Below are positions 42,523 through 50,938 of a DNA stretch of 51,238 nt, piece by piece (within the stretch, counting starts at the first letter, position 1; each line of letters opens with the position of its first letter). Below the pieces are notes generated by a model. That model saw nothing but the letters and a program-made list of their open reading frames with translations. It ran no database searches and had not been told where the DNA came from. A program made the translations under genes and the position numbers. The DNA is from Gallionella sp. (lineage in GTDB: Bacteria; Pseudomonadota; Gammaproteobacteria; Burkholderiales; Gallionellaceae), in contig JAQTMZ010000012.1 in the NCBI GenBank assembly GCA_028714075.1, positions 1 through 51,238 on the forward strand, in the 5' to 3' direction.

Positions 42523-43452
42523 TTATTTCTTGGCAGCTTTAGCGGCCGGTGCCTTGGCTGGGGCAACTTCTGCGGGTGCGGCAGGTGCATCGGCCTGCCC
42601 GCCACCGAACTTGTACACATACACGGCCAGCTTCTTGATTTCGGTATCGCTGAGCTTGCCGGCTTCCTTAAATGATGGCATCACCGCCACACGCGTTTTC
42701 GGGTCGCCGGAATTCACGCCGTACATGATGGTGCGCTTGATGCCGTCCACAGACCTGTCAAAACGCCATACCTGGTCGGTCAGGTTGGCCGAGCCCATCG
42801 CCTGGATGCCTTTTCCATCCGGGCCGTGGCAACCCGTGCAGCCCTTTTCCGCAAACAGCGGTGTGGAGGTAGGCTCGCTTTTTGCGACCGCGTTGGCCAG
42901 GGTGTCGATCTCGGCGGCAGACAGCATGTCCTTGTGCGCCATCATCATCCCGCGACGCCCGCCGATGATGGTTTCGTGGATGTTGTCGATCTTGCCGCCG
43001 TACAACCAGTCGTCATCTTTCAGGATCGGCGCGAACAGCCCTTCCTTGTCCTCGGTGCCGACGCCATCATGGCCGTGACAGGCGGCGCAGTTGTCGCCGA
43101 ACAGCACCTTGCCGGAGCGTTTCACGTACTCGGTCAACTCGCTGTCCGCCAGGATAGCCGCCGGGGTCATGTCCTTGAGCCTGGCTTCGAATTTACCACG
43201 CTTCTCATCCACCTCGCTCTTGTCGGCTTCCATTTCCTTGATTGCCGTCCAGCCGCCGATGCCCTTGAAATAAGTGTTGGCGGATGAAACCGGAATGGAG
43301 GGGTAGATCAGGAAGTACACCACCACCCACAACGCGCTGGCGGTCAGCCCCAGCATCCACCATTTGGGCGGCTGGTTGGTAAGATCCGCCAAATCGTCAT
43401 CCCACAGGTGCCCGGTTGTCGGTGTGCCTGATTCATCGTGTTTTTCGCTCAT
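42523..43452 (-). CDS. ccoP: cbb3 cytochrome oxidase subunit III, di-haem cytochrome c
   Basis: 309 residues. One N-terminal membrane helix (WWMLGLTASALWVVVYFLIY) then two cytochrome c domains with CAACH (in GDNCAACHG) and CTGCH (in KGCTGCHGPDGKG). It carries electrons from soluble cytochromes to CcoO/CcoN. The last 25 residues form an Ala/Pro/Lys-rich tail, which is not essential to the family and resembles the tail of the histone-like gene at the right edge. Overlaps ccoQ by four bases. Confidence 0.96.
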   Translation of the reverse strand: MSEKHDESGTPTTGHLWDDDLADLTNQPPKWWMLGLTASALWVVVYFLIYPSIPVSSANTYFKGIGGWTAIKEMEADKSEVDEKRGKFEARLKDMTPAAILADSELTEYVKRSGKVLFGDNCAACHGHDGVGTEDKEGLFAPILKDDDWLYGGKIDNIHETIIGGRRGMMMAHKDMLSAAEIDTLANAVAKSEPTSTPLFAEKGCTGCHGPDGKGIQAMGSANLTDQVWRFDRSVDGIKRTIMYGVNSGDPKTRVAVMPSFKEAGKLSDTEIKKLAVYVYKFGGGQADAPAAPAEVAPAKAPAAKAAKK

Positions 43453-43658
43453 CTTTTTTCTCCCATATTGATATGGTCATCATCATCCAGCGCCATGCCG
43501 CGCTGGGATTCGAACATGTCCTTGTTGGCGGGATGGAACACCATGACATAGACATAGACCATGCCGATGAATACCGCCACGGAAAAGAACATTCCGATCC
43601 AGTCGTTGGTGGTCATGGCGGCCACATCCATGCCCAGATAGCCCATCAGGTTAGTCAC
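43449..43658 (-). CDS. ccoQ: cbb3 cytochrome oxidase subunit CcoQ
   Basis: 69 residues. One membrane helix (WIGMFFSVAVFIGMVYVYVMVF) then the conserved HPANKDMFESQRGMAL motif and an Asp-rich end. CcoQ stabilises the core complex. It overlaps ccoO by eight and ccoP by four bases, so all subunits are co-translated. Confidence 0.92.
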   Translation of the reverse strand: MTNLMGYLGMDVAAMTTNDWIGMFFSVAVFIGMVYVYVMVFHPANKDMFESQRGMALDDDDHINMGEKR

Positions 43659-44445
43659 GGTAATTCACGCCTTCCGTAAACTTGATGTGATTGCCCAAAC
43701 CCTGCAAATAAGCGATGACGGCATCCAGCTCGGTTTTGCCTTCCGTGGCCGCTTTCACGCTCTTGAAGTCTTCTTCGGTGTAAGGCAGTGGATAGAAAGG
43801 TATATGCAGGCCCATTCCCAGATAACCGGGCTGCCCGGCTAAAACGCGCATATTCTTTTCCAGCTGCACCGCGTCAATCCGGCCTTTTTCCAGAAAAAAG
43901 AAATTGGGCATCACGGACTCGGGAACCACGTCGCGCGGGTATTTCAGATGGCGGCGGTGCCACTCATCCGAATACTTGCCGCCGACGCGCGCCAAGTCCG
44001 GTCCGGTACGCTTGGAACCCCATTGGAACGGGTGGTCGTACATGGATTCGGAAGACACCGAGTAGTGCCCGTAACGGTCTTTCTCGTCGCGGAACGGGCG
44101 GATCATTTGCGAGTGGCACAGGTAGCAGCCTTCGCGGATGTAAACGTCGCGCCCGGCCAATTCCAGCGGCTTGTAGGGACGCACGCCGTCGCCCGGTTTC
44201 CAGTCATCCAGGGATTGCCCCGGCTTGCGGTTCCAGACGATGGGGGCCGTATCATTGGCCTTGTGCTGCTCGGTTTTGACGTTGGGCGACAAATGGGTCA
44301 TCGTGGTGTCCAGATAAAACAGCGGGACAATTTCCACGATCCCTCCCACCGCTACGGTAATAGCGACCAGCACCAGCATCAGGACGGTGCGGCGTTCGGC
44401 ATTGTCCTGGAGTTTGGTTGAATAAAGCTTATCGTGATCGGACAT
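43651..44445 (-). CDS. ccoO: cbb3 cytochrome oxidase subunit II, mono-haem cytochrome c
   Basis: 264 residues. N-terminal membrane anchor (LMLVLVAITVAVGGIVEIVPLF), then the haem motif in GCYLCHSQMIRPFRDE with the nearby YGHYSVSSESMYDHPFQWGSKRTGPDLAR segment typical of CcoO, and Met ligands downstream. It passes electrons from CcoP to the binuclear centre in CcoN. The GC-rich antisense frames here are shadows. Ten bases separate it from ccoN. Confidence 0.97.
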   Translation of the reverse strand: MSDHDKLYSTKLQDNAERRTVLMLVLVAITVAVGGIVEIVPLFYLDTTMTHLSPNVKTEQHKANDTAPIVWNRKPGQSLDDWKPGDGVRPYKPLELAGRDVYIREGCYLCHSQMIRPFRDEKDRYGHYSVSSESMYDHPFQWGSKRTGPDLARVGGKYSDEWHRRHLKYPRDVVPESVMPNFFFLEKGRIDAVQLEKNMRVLAGQPGYLGMGLHIPFYPLPYTEEDFKSVKAATEGKTELDAVIAYLQGLGNHIKFTEGVNYRD

Positions 44446-44455
44446 GTTTCACCCC

Positions 44456-45892
44456 TTATGCTTTGGCAGGAACGGCGTTGGTAACACGCGCGGCGTTAGC
44501 CTGGCGCACCGTCATCACCACGTTGAACAGCATTATCCATGCGCCCAGATTGAAGATCATCCCGCCGATGGCACGCATCGCATAGTACGGGTGCATCGCG
44601 GATACGGATTCGACAAAGGTGTAGGTCAGCGTGCCGTACTCGTCATAATCGCGCCACATCAGCCCCTGCATGATGCCGGATACCCACATCGCCACGATAT
44701 AAACCACGGTGCCGATGGTGGCCAGCCAGAAATGCACATTGACCAGATTGTCGGAGTACATCTCGGTATTCCACAGCTTCTTTATCATGTGGTAAAGCGC
44801 GCCTGCGGATACCATTACCACCCAGCCCAGCGCACCGGAGTGCACGTGGCCGACCGTCCAGTCGGTGTAATGGGACAGCGCATTCACGGTCTTGATCGAC
44901 ATCACCGGACCCTCGAAGGTGGACATCGCGTAGAACGCCAGTGAAACCACCAGGAAGCGCATGATGTAATCGGTGCGCAATTTATCCCATGCACCGGACA
45001 GCGTCATCATGCCGTTCATCGCACCGCCCCAGGACGGGATAATCATCGCCAGCGAAATCGCGGCAGCCAGGGAGCCGGTCCAGTCGGGCAATGCGGTGTA
45101 TTGCAGGTGGTGCGCGCCCAGCCACACATAGCCGAACATCAGCGTCCAGAAGTGCAGCACGGACAAGCGGTAGGAGAACACCGGGCGATTCGCCTGCTTG
45201 GGCACGAAGTAATACATGATGCCCAGGAAGCCGGCGGTCAGGTAGAAGCCCACCGCATTGTGTCCCCACCACCACTGGATCATCGCATCCTGCACGCCGG
45301 AAAAAATGGAGTAGGACTGGGTCAGGCTGACCGGGATCGCCAGGCTGTTTACCACGTGCAGGTAAGTGACCATGATGAACATGCCCCAGGTGAACCAGTT
45401 CGACACGTAAATATGCGAGGTCTTGCGCTTCGCCACAGTCATGATGTGATTGATGCCGAACGACAGCCAGACCACCGCGACCATGATGTCGATCGGCCAT
45501 TCCAGTTCGGCGTATTCCTTGGACTGGGTAATGCCCAGCGGCAGGGTGATGATCGCCAGCAGGATGATCAGGTTCCAGCCCCAGAAGGTGAACCATGCCA
45601 AACCGTTGCTCCACAGGTTTGTGGCGCCGGTGCGTTGCGCCATGTAAAAGCCGGTGCCGAACAATGTGCAGCCGCCGAACGCAAAAATGACCGCGTTGGT
45701 GTGCAACGGGCGCAGGCGTCCGAAAGTAATTTCAGGAATGTCCAGATTCAAAAATGGCCACGCCAGCTCCGACGCAATCCACACGCCGAGCAGCGTGCCC
45801 ACTACCAGATAGACCACGGCCATAATGGAAAACCACTTGACCACGCCCATATCGTATTTTACCGGTGTCGCTTGAGTCGCTTCCACAATCAT
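44456..45892 (-). CDS. ccoN: cbb3 cytochrome oxidase subunit I
   Basis: 478 residues, twelve-helix haem-copper oxidase fold. Conserved His residues are visible in [28 protein letters not shown] (Cu-B ligand and cross-linked Tyr region), [13 protein letters not shown] and the late [12 protein letters not shown]. It reduces oxygen to water with high affinity and pumps protons. It is the first gene of ccoNOQP; GGGAGGG directly precedes the ATG. The 80 bases upstream contain no convincing FNR site. Confidence 0.97.
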   Translation of the reverse strand: MIVEATQATPVKYDMGVVKWFSIMAVVYLVVGTLLGVWIASELAWPFLNLDIPEITFGRLRPLHTNAVIFAFGGCTLFGTGFYMAQRTGATNLWSNGLAWFTFWGWNLIILLAIITLPLGITQSKEYAELEWPIDIMVAVVWLSFGINHIMTVAKRKTSHIYVSNWFTWGMFIMVTYLHVVNSLAIPVSLTQSYSIFSGVQDAMIQWWWGHNAVGFYLTAGFLGIMYYFVPKQANRPVFSYRLSVLHFWTLMFGYVWLGAHHLQYTALPDWTGSLAAAISLAMIIPSWGGAMNGMMTLSGAWDKLRTDYIMRFLVVSLAFYAMSTFEGPVMSIKTVNALSHYTDWTVGHVHSGALGWVVMVSAGALYHMIKKLWNTEMYSDNLVNVHFWLATIGTVVYIVAMWVSGIMQGLMWRDYDEYGTLTYTFVESVSAMHPYYAMRAIGGMIFNLGAWIMLFNVVMTVRQANAARVTNAVPAKA

Positions 45893-45972
45893 TCCCTCCC
45901 CTGCAAGCTAATAAATAAAAACTGATGCGCTATTTGTTTCGATCACAACGCAGATTATGCACCCCTTCTCGG

Positions 45973-46962
45973 CTACGGGAACGGCTTGGGGCGCGGTGTC
46001 TTGTCCGTAGACGGTGGCAAGGCCGGCAGCTTGAAATCGGGCTGCTTGCCGGTGAGCGTCTTCAGGAATGCGACGATCTTGCCGATTTCATCCTTGCTGA
46101 AGGTGCGGCCAAGTTGCAGTTTCCCCATCGTATCTACCGCTTCCTCCAGCGTCCAGACGGCGCCGTCGTGGAAGTAGGGGTAGGTCAATTCGATATTGCG
46201 CAGGATCGGCACCTTGAAATGCATGCGATCCGCCTCGTTTTTGGTAACGGCAAAACGCCCCACCGCCGGGTTGGTAGTTTTGTATTCTGTGTGCAGGCCC
46301 ATTTTCTGGAACGATCCGCCGCCCACGGCCACGCCGTTGTGGCAGGCTACGCAACCGGCATCCTTGAACAGTTTGTAACCGTCCAGTTCGGTGCTGTTCA
46401 GAGCCTTCTTGTCGCCCTTCAGCCATTTGTCGAAACGCGAATCGGGCGTGACCAGGGTTTCTTCGAAGGCCGCGATGGCATCGGTCACCATGCCGATTTT
46501 TATGTCATCCGACCCGAACACTTGCTTGAATTCGGCGCGGTACTGGGGGATGGAGTGCAACGCTTCGACAGCCAGTTCGTGGGTAAAAGCCATTTCTCCG
46601 GGGTTGGCGATCGGGCCGCCCGCTTGCTCTTTCAGGTCCTTGGCGCGGCCGTCCCAGAACTGCGCCAAATTCATGCTCGAATTCAGCACGGTGGGCGCAT
46701 TGATCGGACCTTGCTGCCAGTGGTCGCCGATGGAGGTCGGCAAATTGTCCGTGCCGCCCATGCTCAGGTTGTGGCAGGAATTGCAGGAAATGAAACCGGA
46801 TTTGGATAAGCGCGGGTCGAAGAAAAGCTTCTTGCCCAGTTCCACCATCGCCTTGTTCTTGACGGATGCGGCAGGGATCGGCTGGATGGGTTCGCTGGTC
46901 GCGGCCCAGGATGCAGAGATTGAGATAACTACCAGTGCTGCTGTTAAAGTGCCAAGTTTCAT
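45973..46962 (-). CDS. Di-haem cytochrome c peroxidase (CcpA/MauG family)
   Basis: 329 residues. A signal peptide (MKLGTLTAALVVISISASWA) precedes two haem motifs, CNSCH (in FISCNSCHNLSMGGTDN) and CVACH (in DAGCVACHNGVAVGGGS), with the AFTHELAVEAL and Met-containing segments of bacterial cytochrome c peroxidases. It reduces hydrogen peroxide in the periplasm with electrons from cytochrome c. It ends 80 bases from the start of ccoN, on the same strand and upstream of it. Oxygen-limited respiration often co-occurs with this enzyme. Confidence 0.94.
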   Translation of the reverse strand: MKLGTLTAALVVISISASWAATSEPIQPIPAASVKNKAMVELGKKLFFDPRLSKSGFISCNSCHNLSMGGTDNLPTSIGDHWQQGPINAPTVLNSSMNLAQFWDGRAKDLKEQAGGPIANPGEMAFTHELAVEALHSIPQYRAEFKQVFGSDDIKIGMVTDAIAAFEETLVTPDSRFDKWLKGDKKALNSTELDGYKLFKDAGCVACHNGVAVGGGSFQKMGLHTEYKTTNPAVGRFAVTKNEADRMHFKVPILRNIELTYPYFHDGAVWTLEEAVDTMGKLQLGRTFSKDEIGKIVAFLKTLTGKQPDFKLPALPPSTDKTPRPKPFP

Positions 46963-47142
46963 GATTACTCCTTACTTACGCGGTAAGAAACACAGGAACG
47001 GGCTTAAACTTCAGTGGTGCGGCAATCAGTGCTGGCGTAGTGTAATGCACATTTTTCCAATAAGTAAAGGTAATTCAATATACAAATATTTTTATTAGCC
47101 CTGCACAGGCTATCAATCCTGAACCAGTCCGGTTTACATCGC

Positions 47143-47186
47143 AAAAAAAGGCCGTCTGCAACAGGGAGGTTCGTCGCAAACGGCCT
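47143..47186 (-). terminator. Rho-independent terminator of fnr
   Basis: Stem AGGCCGT-C-TGC/GCA-A-ACGGCCT (47149-47159 and 47176-47186) with one internal mismatch, followed on the minus strand by seven T. It lies 180 bases after the fnr stop, so the transcript would have a long tail, unless it serves another short RNA. Confidence 0.7.
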
Positions 47187-47273
47187 GCACCAGTGCACGC
47201 AGTACGTGCAGGAATGCTAAACAGACTGCAGAGTTGCAGTGGTGCATTCTCCGATTAAAAGCCGGAAAAAACC

Positions 47274-47287
47274 CTGACGCAGGTCAA
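47274..47287. promoter_or_regulatory. Weak FNR-like site
   Basis: CTGACGCAGGTCAA differs from TTGA-N6-TCAA at one position. It lies between the fnr stop and its terminator, 312 bases from the peroxidase start, too far for classical activation, so its function is doubtful. Confidence 0.25.
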
Positions 47288-47366
47288 CCTTCTTGCCGAT
47301 ATGCAAGAAAGGATTGCAATGGAATGGCGGTGCAAAGATAAAGCAGGCGCGGCGTTGCGAGAGAAA

Positions 47367-48146
47367 TCAACGGGAATATTGAGTGAGCGGCAGCGGAATA
47401 ACCTGCGCGGTGGCGGAATAAGGTTCGCGCGCAATGGCGCTCAGGCGTTTGAGATCATTCAAAATGATATGCCTGCGTTCGATGGCAATCATCCCCTCTT
47501 CCTGGAAGCGGGTAAAAATGCGGCTGACGGTTTCTTCGGCGATGCCCAGATAATTGCCGATGTCGCTGCGCGACATGTTTAAATTGAACTGGGTAGGGGA
47601 GTAGTTGCGCAGGGCAAAGCGCCGCGACAGCGACAGCAGAAAAGTCGCCAGCCGTTCTTCGGCATTTTTTCTCCCGAGCAGCAGCATCAACCCCTGGTTG
47701 TGCCTGATTTCCCGGCTCATCATCCTGAGCATTTGATAATGCACCGATGGAACTTCCCGCACCAACTCCTCGAAACACCCCGCCGAAATCTCGCATATCG
47801 AAGTTGTTTCCAGCGCCACCGCTTCGCAGTTGTAGCGTTTTTCATCGAGGGCGCTCAACCCGAGCAACTCGCCCGGCACGTGGAAGCCGGTGATTTGCAG
47901 GCGGCCGTCATCGGTGGAAACATAGGTTTTGACCGACCCGCTGCGGATGGCGTAAACACAGGTAAATTTTTCGCCGATGCGGTAAAGCACTTCGCCGCGC
48001 TTGAGTAAACGCTTTCTTTTTACGTAGCGGTCGAGCAGCGTCGTGTCCGCGCTGTCCAGCCCCATAGGCAGGCAAAGCTGGTAAAGGCCGCAGTTCTGGC
48101 AGGATATCTCGACACAACCGGATTCTTGTACAGCTTGACGCGACAT
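47367..48146 (-). CDS. fnr: FNR-type oxygen-sensing transcription regulator
   Basis: 259 residues, Crp/Fnr family. Cys16-x2-Cys19-x5-Cys25 plus Cys107 match the four iron-sulfur ligands of E. coli FNR (20, 23, 29, 122). The cyclic-nucleotide-like domain is followed by the DNA-recognition helix in MSRSDIGNYLGIAEETVSRIFTRF, whose E--SR residues read TTGAT half-sites. A [4Fe-4S] cluster makes it active without oxygen. It is the obvious regulator of the cco genes nearby and perhaps of hemN. Confidence 0.95.
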   Translation of the reverse strand: MSRQAVQESGCVEISCQNCGLYQLCLPMGLDSADTTLLDRYVKRKRLLKRGEVLYRIGEKFTCVYAIRSGSVKTYVSTDDGRLQITGFHVPGELLGLSALDEKRYNCEAVALETTSICEISAGCFEELVREVPSVHYQMLRMMSREIRHNQGLMLLLGRKNAEERLATFLLSLSRRFALRNYSPTQFNLNMSRSDIGNYLGIAEETVSRIFTRFQEEGMIAIERRHIILNDLKRLSAIAREPYSATAQVIPLPLTQYSR

Positions 48147-48251
48147 GGCTACTCTATTCGGTTATCAAAATTATGCTGCGCAGGTTCACGTTGAGGCGCA
48201 GCAGCCCAAAAGGGTTTCGGTGCAATGCATCCGACGTTTTGGAAATATACC

Positions 48252-49622
48252 TCAAACGGGAGCTTTGGCCGCAGGATTTTGCACGCTGTCCCCGTAATAC
48301 CCTCCATAGCGCCGCAACAACTCAAGCATGGCGGATGCTTTGTGCAGCGTCTCCTGGTATTCCGCAGTCAGGTCGGAGTCGGCCACGATCCCGCCGCCTG
48401 CCCAACAGTGGATTTTATCGTTGCCATGCACCAGGGTGCGAATGGCAATATTGCTGTCCATGTTGCCGTCGAAGCCGGCATAGCCGATGGCCCCGCAATA
48501 TATTCCGCGCCGGTCGGGCTCCAATTGCTCGATGATTTGCATGGCGCGCAGCTTGGGCGCGCCGGTGACGGAGCCGCCCGGGAAGCAGTCGCGCAGTACG
48601 TCCAACGCGTCGCGTCCTGCCGCGAGCCGGCCTTCCACCGTGCTGACCAGGTGATGCACGTTGGCGAAACTTTCCACCTTGAATAGTTCCGGTACGCGCA
48701 CCGAACCGGGTATGCAATTCTTGCCCAGATCATTGCGCAGCAAGTCCACGATCATCAGGTTTTCCGCGCGGTCTTTGGGGTGGCTGCGCAACTCGTCGGC
48801 GAGCAGGCGGTCTTGTTGCGCATCGCTGCCGCGCGGGCGCGTGCCCTTGATCGGTTTGGTTGTCACCATGCCGTTTTTCACGCTGACAAAGCACTCCGGC
48901 GAGGCGCACAGTATCTGTGCATGCGGCAGATTCAGGAAGGCCGCGTAGGGTGCGGGACTCAGGCTGCGCAGCGCAAGATATGCGCAGAATGCATCGCCGT
49001 CGGCCTTCGCGCTGAAACGTTGTGCGAGATTGATCTGGTAACAATCGCCCGCCTGCAAATAATTCTGCACCGTCGCAAATGCGCTGGCGTAGCTGTCCTG
49101 TGTGAAGTTGGAGGTAACCTGCCCATGCACGCGGAAAGTGTCGGCCGGGAGCGGCGGATAGCTTTGCAAACGAAGCAATATTTGCGGCAGCAATTCTGCT
49201 GTTTCCGTAAAGCGCCGGTGCGACACCAGGCGCGCAGTATGCAGCCGGTGATCCAGCACCAGCGCCCAATCGTAGATGCCCACGGCCATGCAGGGCATCT
49301 GTTCGCCATCTTGCGCGATGCTCGGCAATGCCATTATGCGGCGCGCCAGATCGTAGCCCCAATAGCCCAGCGCCCCGCCGGCAAACGGCACATTCGCTAT
49401 GGGTGTGGCCGGTTCGCCCAACGCGGCACGCAGCAAAGCAAACGGGTCATTGCTTGTCGTTTTTTCATCCAGCACCAACGTCTGTTGTGGCGCAGCGGTC
49501 AGAATGTCATAGCGTGCCATCCCGCCGCTATCCAGCCACACGGCCCAAGGCAAATCGGCCAGCGCGGCATAGTAGCGCGAGGCATCGGATTGGTATGGCA
49601 GCTCGGCGCAGTAGTGGCTCAT
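48252..49622 (-). CDS. pabB: Aminodeoxychorismate synthase component I
   Basis: 456 residues. The chorismate-binding domain shows PIKGTRPRGSD, where Lys marks PabB rather than the Ala of TrpE (PIAGT), then IVDLLRNDLGK, HHLVSTVEGRL, DCFPGGSVTGAPKLRAM and the late CGAIGYAGFDG. It aminates chorismate with ammonia from PabA on the way to p-aminobenzoate and folate. pabA and pabC are not adjacent. The next gene upstream, on the same strand, is 134 bases away. Confidence 0.94.
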   Translation of the reverse strand: MSHYCAELPYQSDASRYYAALADLPWAVWLDSGGMARYDILTAAPQQTLVLDEKTTSNDPFALLRAALGEPATPIANVPFAGGALGYWGYDLARRIMALPSIAQDGEQMPCMAVGIYDWALVLDHRLHTARLVSHRRFTETAELLPQILLRLQSYPPLPADTFRVHGQVTSNFTQDSYASAFATVQNYLQAGDCYQINLAQRFSAKADGDAFCAYLALRSLSPAPYAAFLNLPHAQILCASPECFVSVKNGMVTTKPIKGTRPRGSDAQQDRLLADELRSHPKDRAENLMIVDLLRNDLGKNCIPGSVRVPELFKVESFANVHHLVSTVEGRLAAGRDALDVLRDCFPGGSVTGAPKLRAMQIIEQLEPDRRGIYCGAIGYAGFDGNMDSNIAIRTLVHGNDKIHCWAGGGIVADSDLTAEYQETLHKASAMLELLRRYGGYYGDSVQNPAAKAPV

Positions 49623-49756
49623 CGTTTATTCGGGAAAATTCCAGTTCCATCGCACAGCGTTGCGTGACATCCGGGGAGGGAATTTTTTGAGATATTTTGT
49701 AAACTGCATCAATAGCACGGTACAAATCGCACTCTACAGCGTGCCACTGCAAAAAA

Positions 49757-50728
49757 CTAGCGGGTCTTGGGCAAGCGCTGTTTTTCGGCGCGCTCCAGCA
49801 TTTTTTCGTGGGTGATTTTTTGCAGCCAGTCGCGTATCTGCGGCAGTGCTGCAATGGCCGCATCTTCGCCGTTTTTAATCAGAAGCTGCTTGCTGGCCGC
49901 GTCTATTTCAGGCGTTTGGCCGATGGCGGGGCGAATCACAATCTGCGCCGATTCAAGTTCGCGCGCCAGAATGGACTGGCGCATGATGCGTATGCTTTGG
50001 GTGAGCGTGTCGATGATGTCTTGCGGCACGGGATTGTCTTTGGGCTGTTGCGAAACGTCCACGGCAATCACAATATCCGCACCCATTTCACGCGCCACGC
50101 TGACCGGTACCGGTTTCTTCAGGTCGCCGTCCACATATTGTTCACCATCGATCAGAACGGGGTGAAATACGCCGGGGATGCTGCTGGATGCGCGCACCGC
50201 CATACCGGTATTTCCCCGATTGAACGCGACAGCATTGCCGCTGCCGAGCTGGGTGGCAATCGCAACAAAGGGCTTGCCCAGTTGCTCGATGGAGCGGTTT
50301 TTTAATGCGCGGTTGATAAAGTCCTGCAACTGTTCGCCGCGTATGTAGCCGCGTTTGGATAACTCGAAATCGTTGAGCTGAGCCTGGTCGAGCTTGAGCG
50401 CGAGCTGTTCCAGTTCATCGCTTTTATAGCCGCCCGCATATAACGCACCCACTACACTTCCCGAACTGGTGCCCACCACGATATCGACGCTGATATTGTT
50501 TGCCTCCAGAACTTTAATCACCCCGATATGGGCAAAACCCCGCTCACCGCCGCTGCCCAAAGCCAGCGCCACTATTGGCTTGTCAGACTGAACTGGTTCA
50601 ATTGAAACCGCCTTTGGCGGAACAACATTTTTATATTGTATCGGCGGAGATGCCGCACATGCTGCCAGCAAGAATGGCAACAGGAATAAAATCCATTTGG
50701 GATTGGGACGCAAAATATTGACAGTCAC
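49757..50728 (-). CDS. Patatin-like phospholipase/RssA-type lipoprotein
   Basis: 323 residues from GTG at 50728, which puts the lipobox LLAAC (Cys24) at the end of a normal signal peptide; a TTG at 50779 would add 17 residues. The patatin domain has GSGGERGFAHIGV (oxyanion loop), the nucleophile elbow GTSSGS (Ser88) and the catalytic Asp in YVDGDLKKPVP. The Ser-Asp dyad cleaves phospholipid or acyl ester bonds. The lipidation site suggests attachment to the outer membrane or periplasmic face. Confidence 0.85.
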   Translation of the reverse strand: MTVNILRPNPKWILFLLPFLLAACAASPPIQYKNVVPPKAVSIEPVQSDKPIVALALGSGGERGFAHIGVIKVLEANNISVDIVVGTSSGSVVGALYAGGYKSDELEQLALKLDQAQLNDFELSKRGYIRGEQLQDFINRALKNRSIEQLGKPFVAIATQLGSGNAVAFNRGNTGMAVRASSSIPGVFHPVLIDGEQYVDGDLKKPVPVSVAREMGADIVIAVDVSQQPKDNPVPQDIIDTLTQSIRIMRQSILARELESAQIVIRPAIGQTPEIDAASKQLLIKNGEDAAIAALPQIRDWLQKITHEKMLERAEKQRLPKTR

Positions 50729-50938
50729 AAGGCTCGGGCAATAATTACAAAATTCAGAAGGTACTAGAGACAGCCGCAAGCCATTATGGTTGCAACGAGA
50801 GCGAAATATCGCGTCAACATCGCGTTAACGGAACAAAAAAGACATGCACGCCAATTGGCGCGCCTGGAAACTGGGCTTATTGGGGAAAGCCCCTTTCTGC
50901 CGAGGCATCAGGGGCTGCCACTATAGCCAAGCCCCCAA

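Larger units (their letters stand above)
46963..47366. promoter_or_regulatory. Region between fnr and the peroxidase gene
   Basis: 404 bases. Contains the fnr terminator (47143-47186), a further small palindrome GCACG-CAGTA-CGTGC near 47195-47209, and an FNR-like site at 47274-47287. The left 170 bases are A/T-rich and probably contain the peroxidase promoter. Confidence 0.45.

Noticed and set aside
45893..45972. TTTGTTTCGATCACAA as an FNR site upstream of ccoN
   Set aside because: The half-sites do not match TTGA-N6-TCAA at the right spacing.
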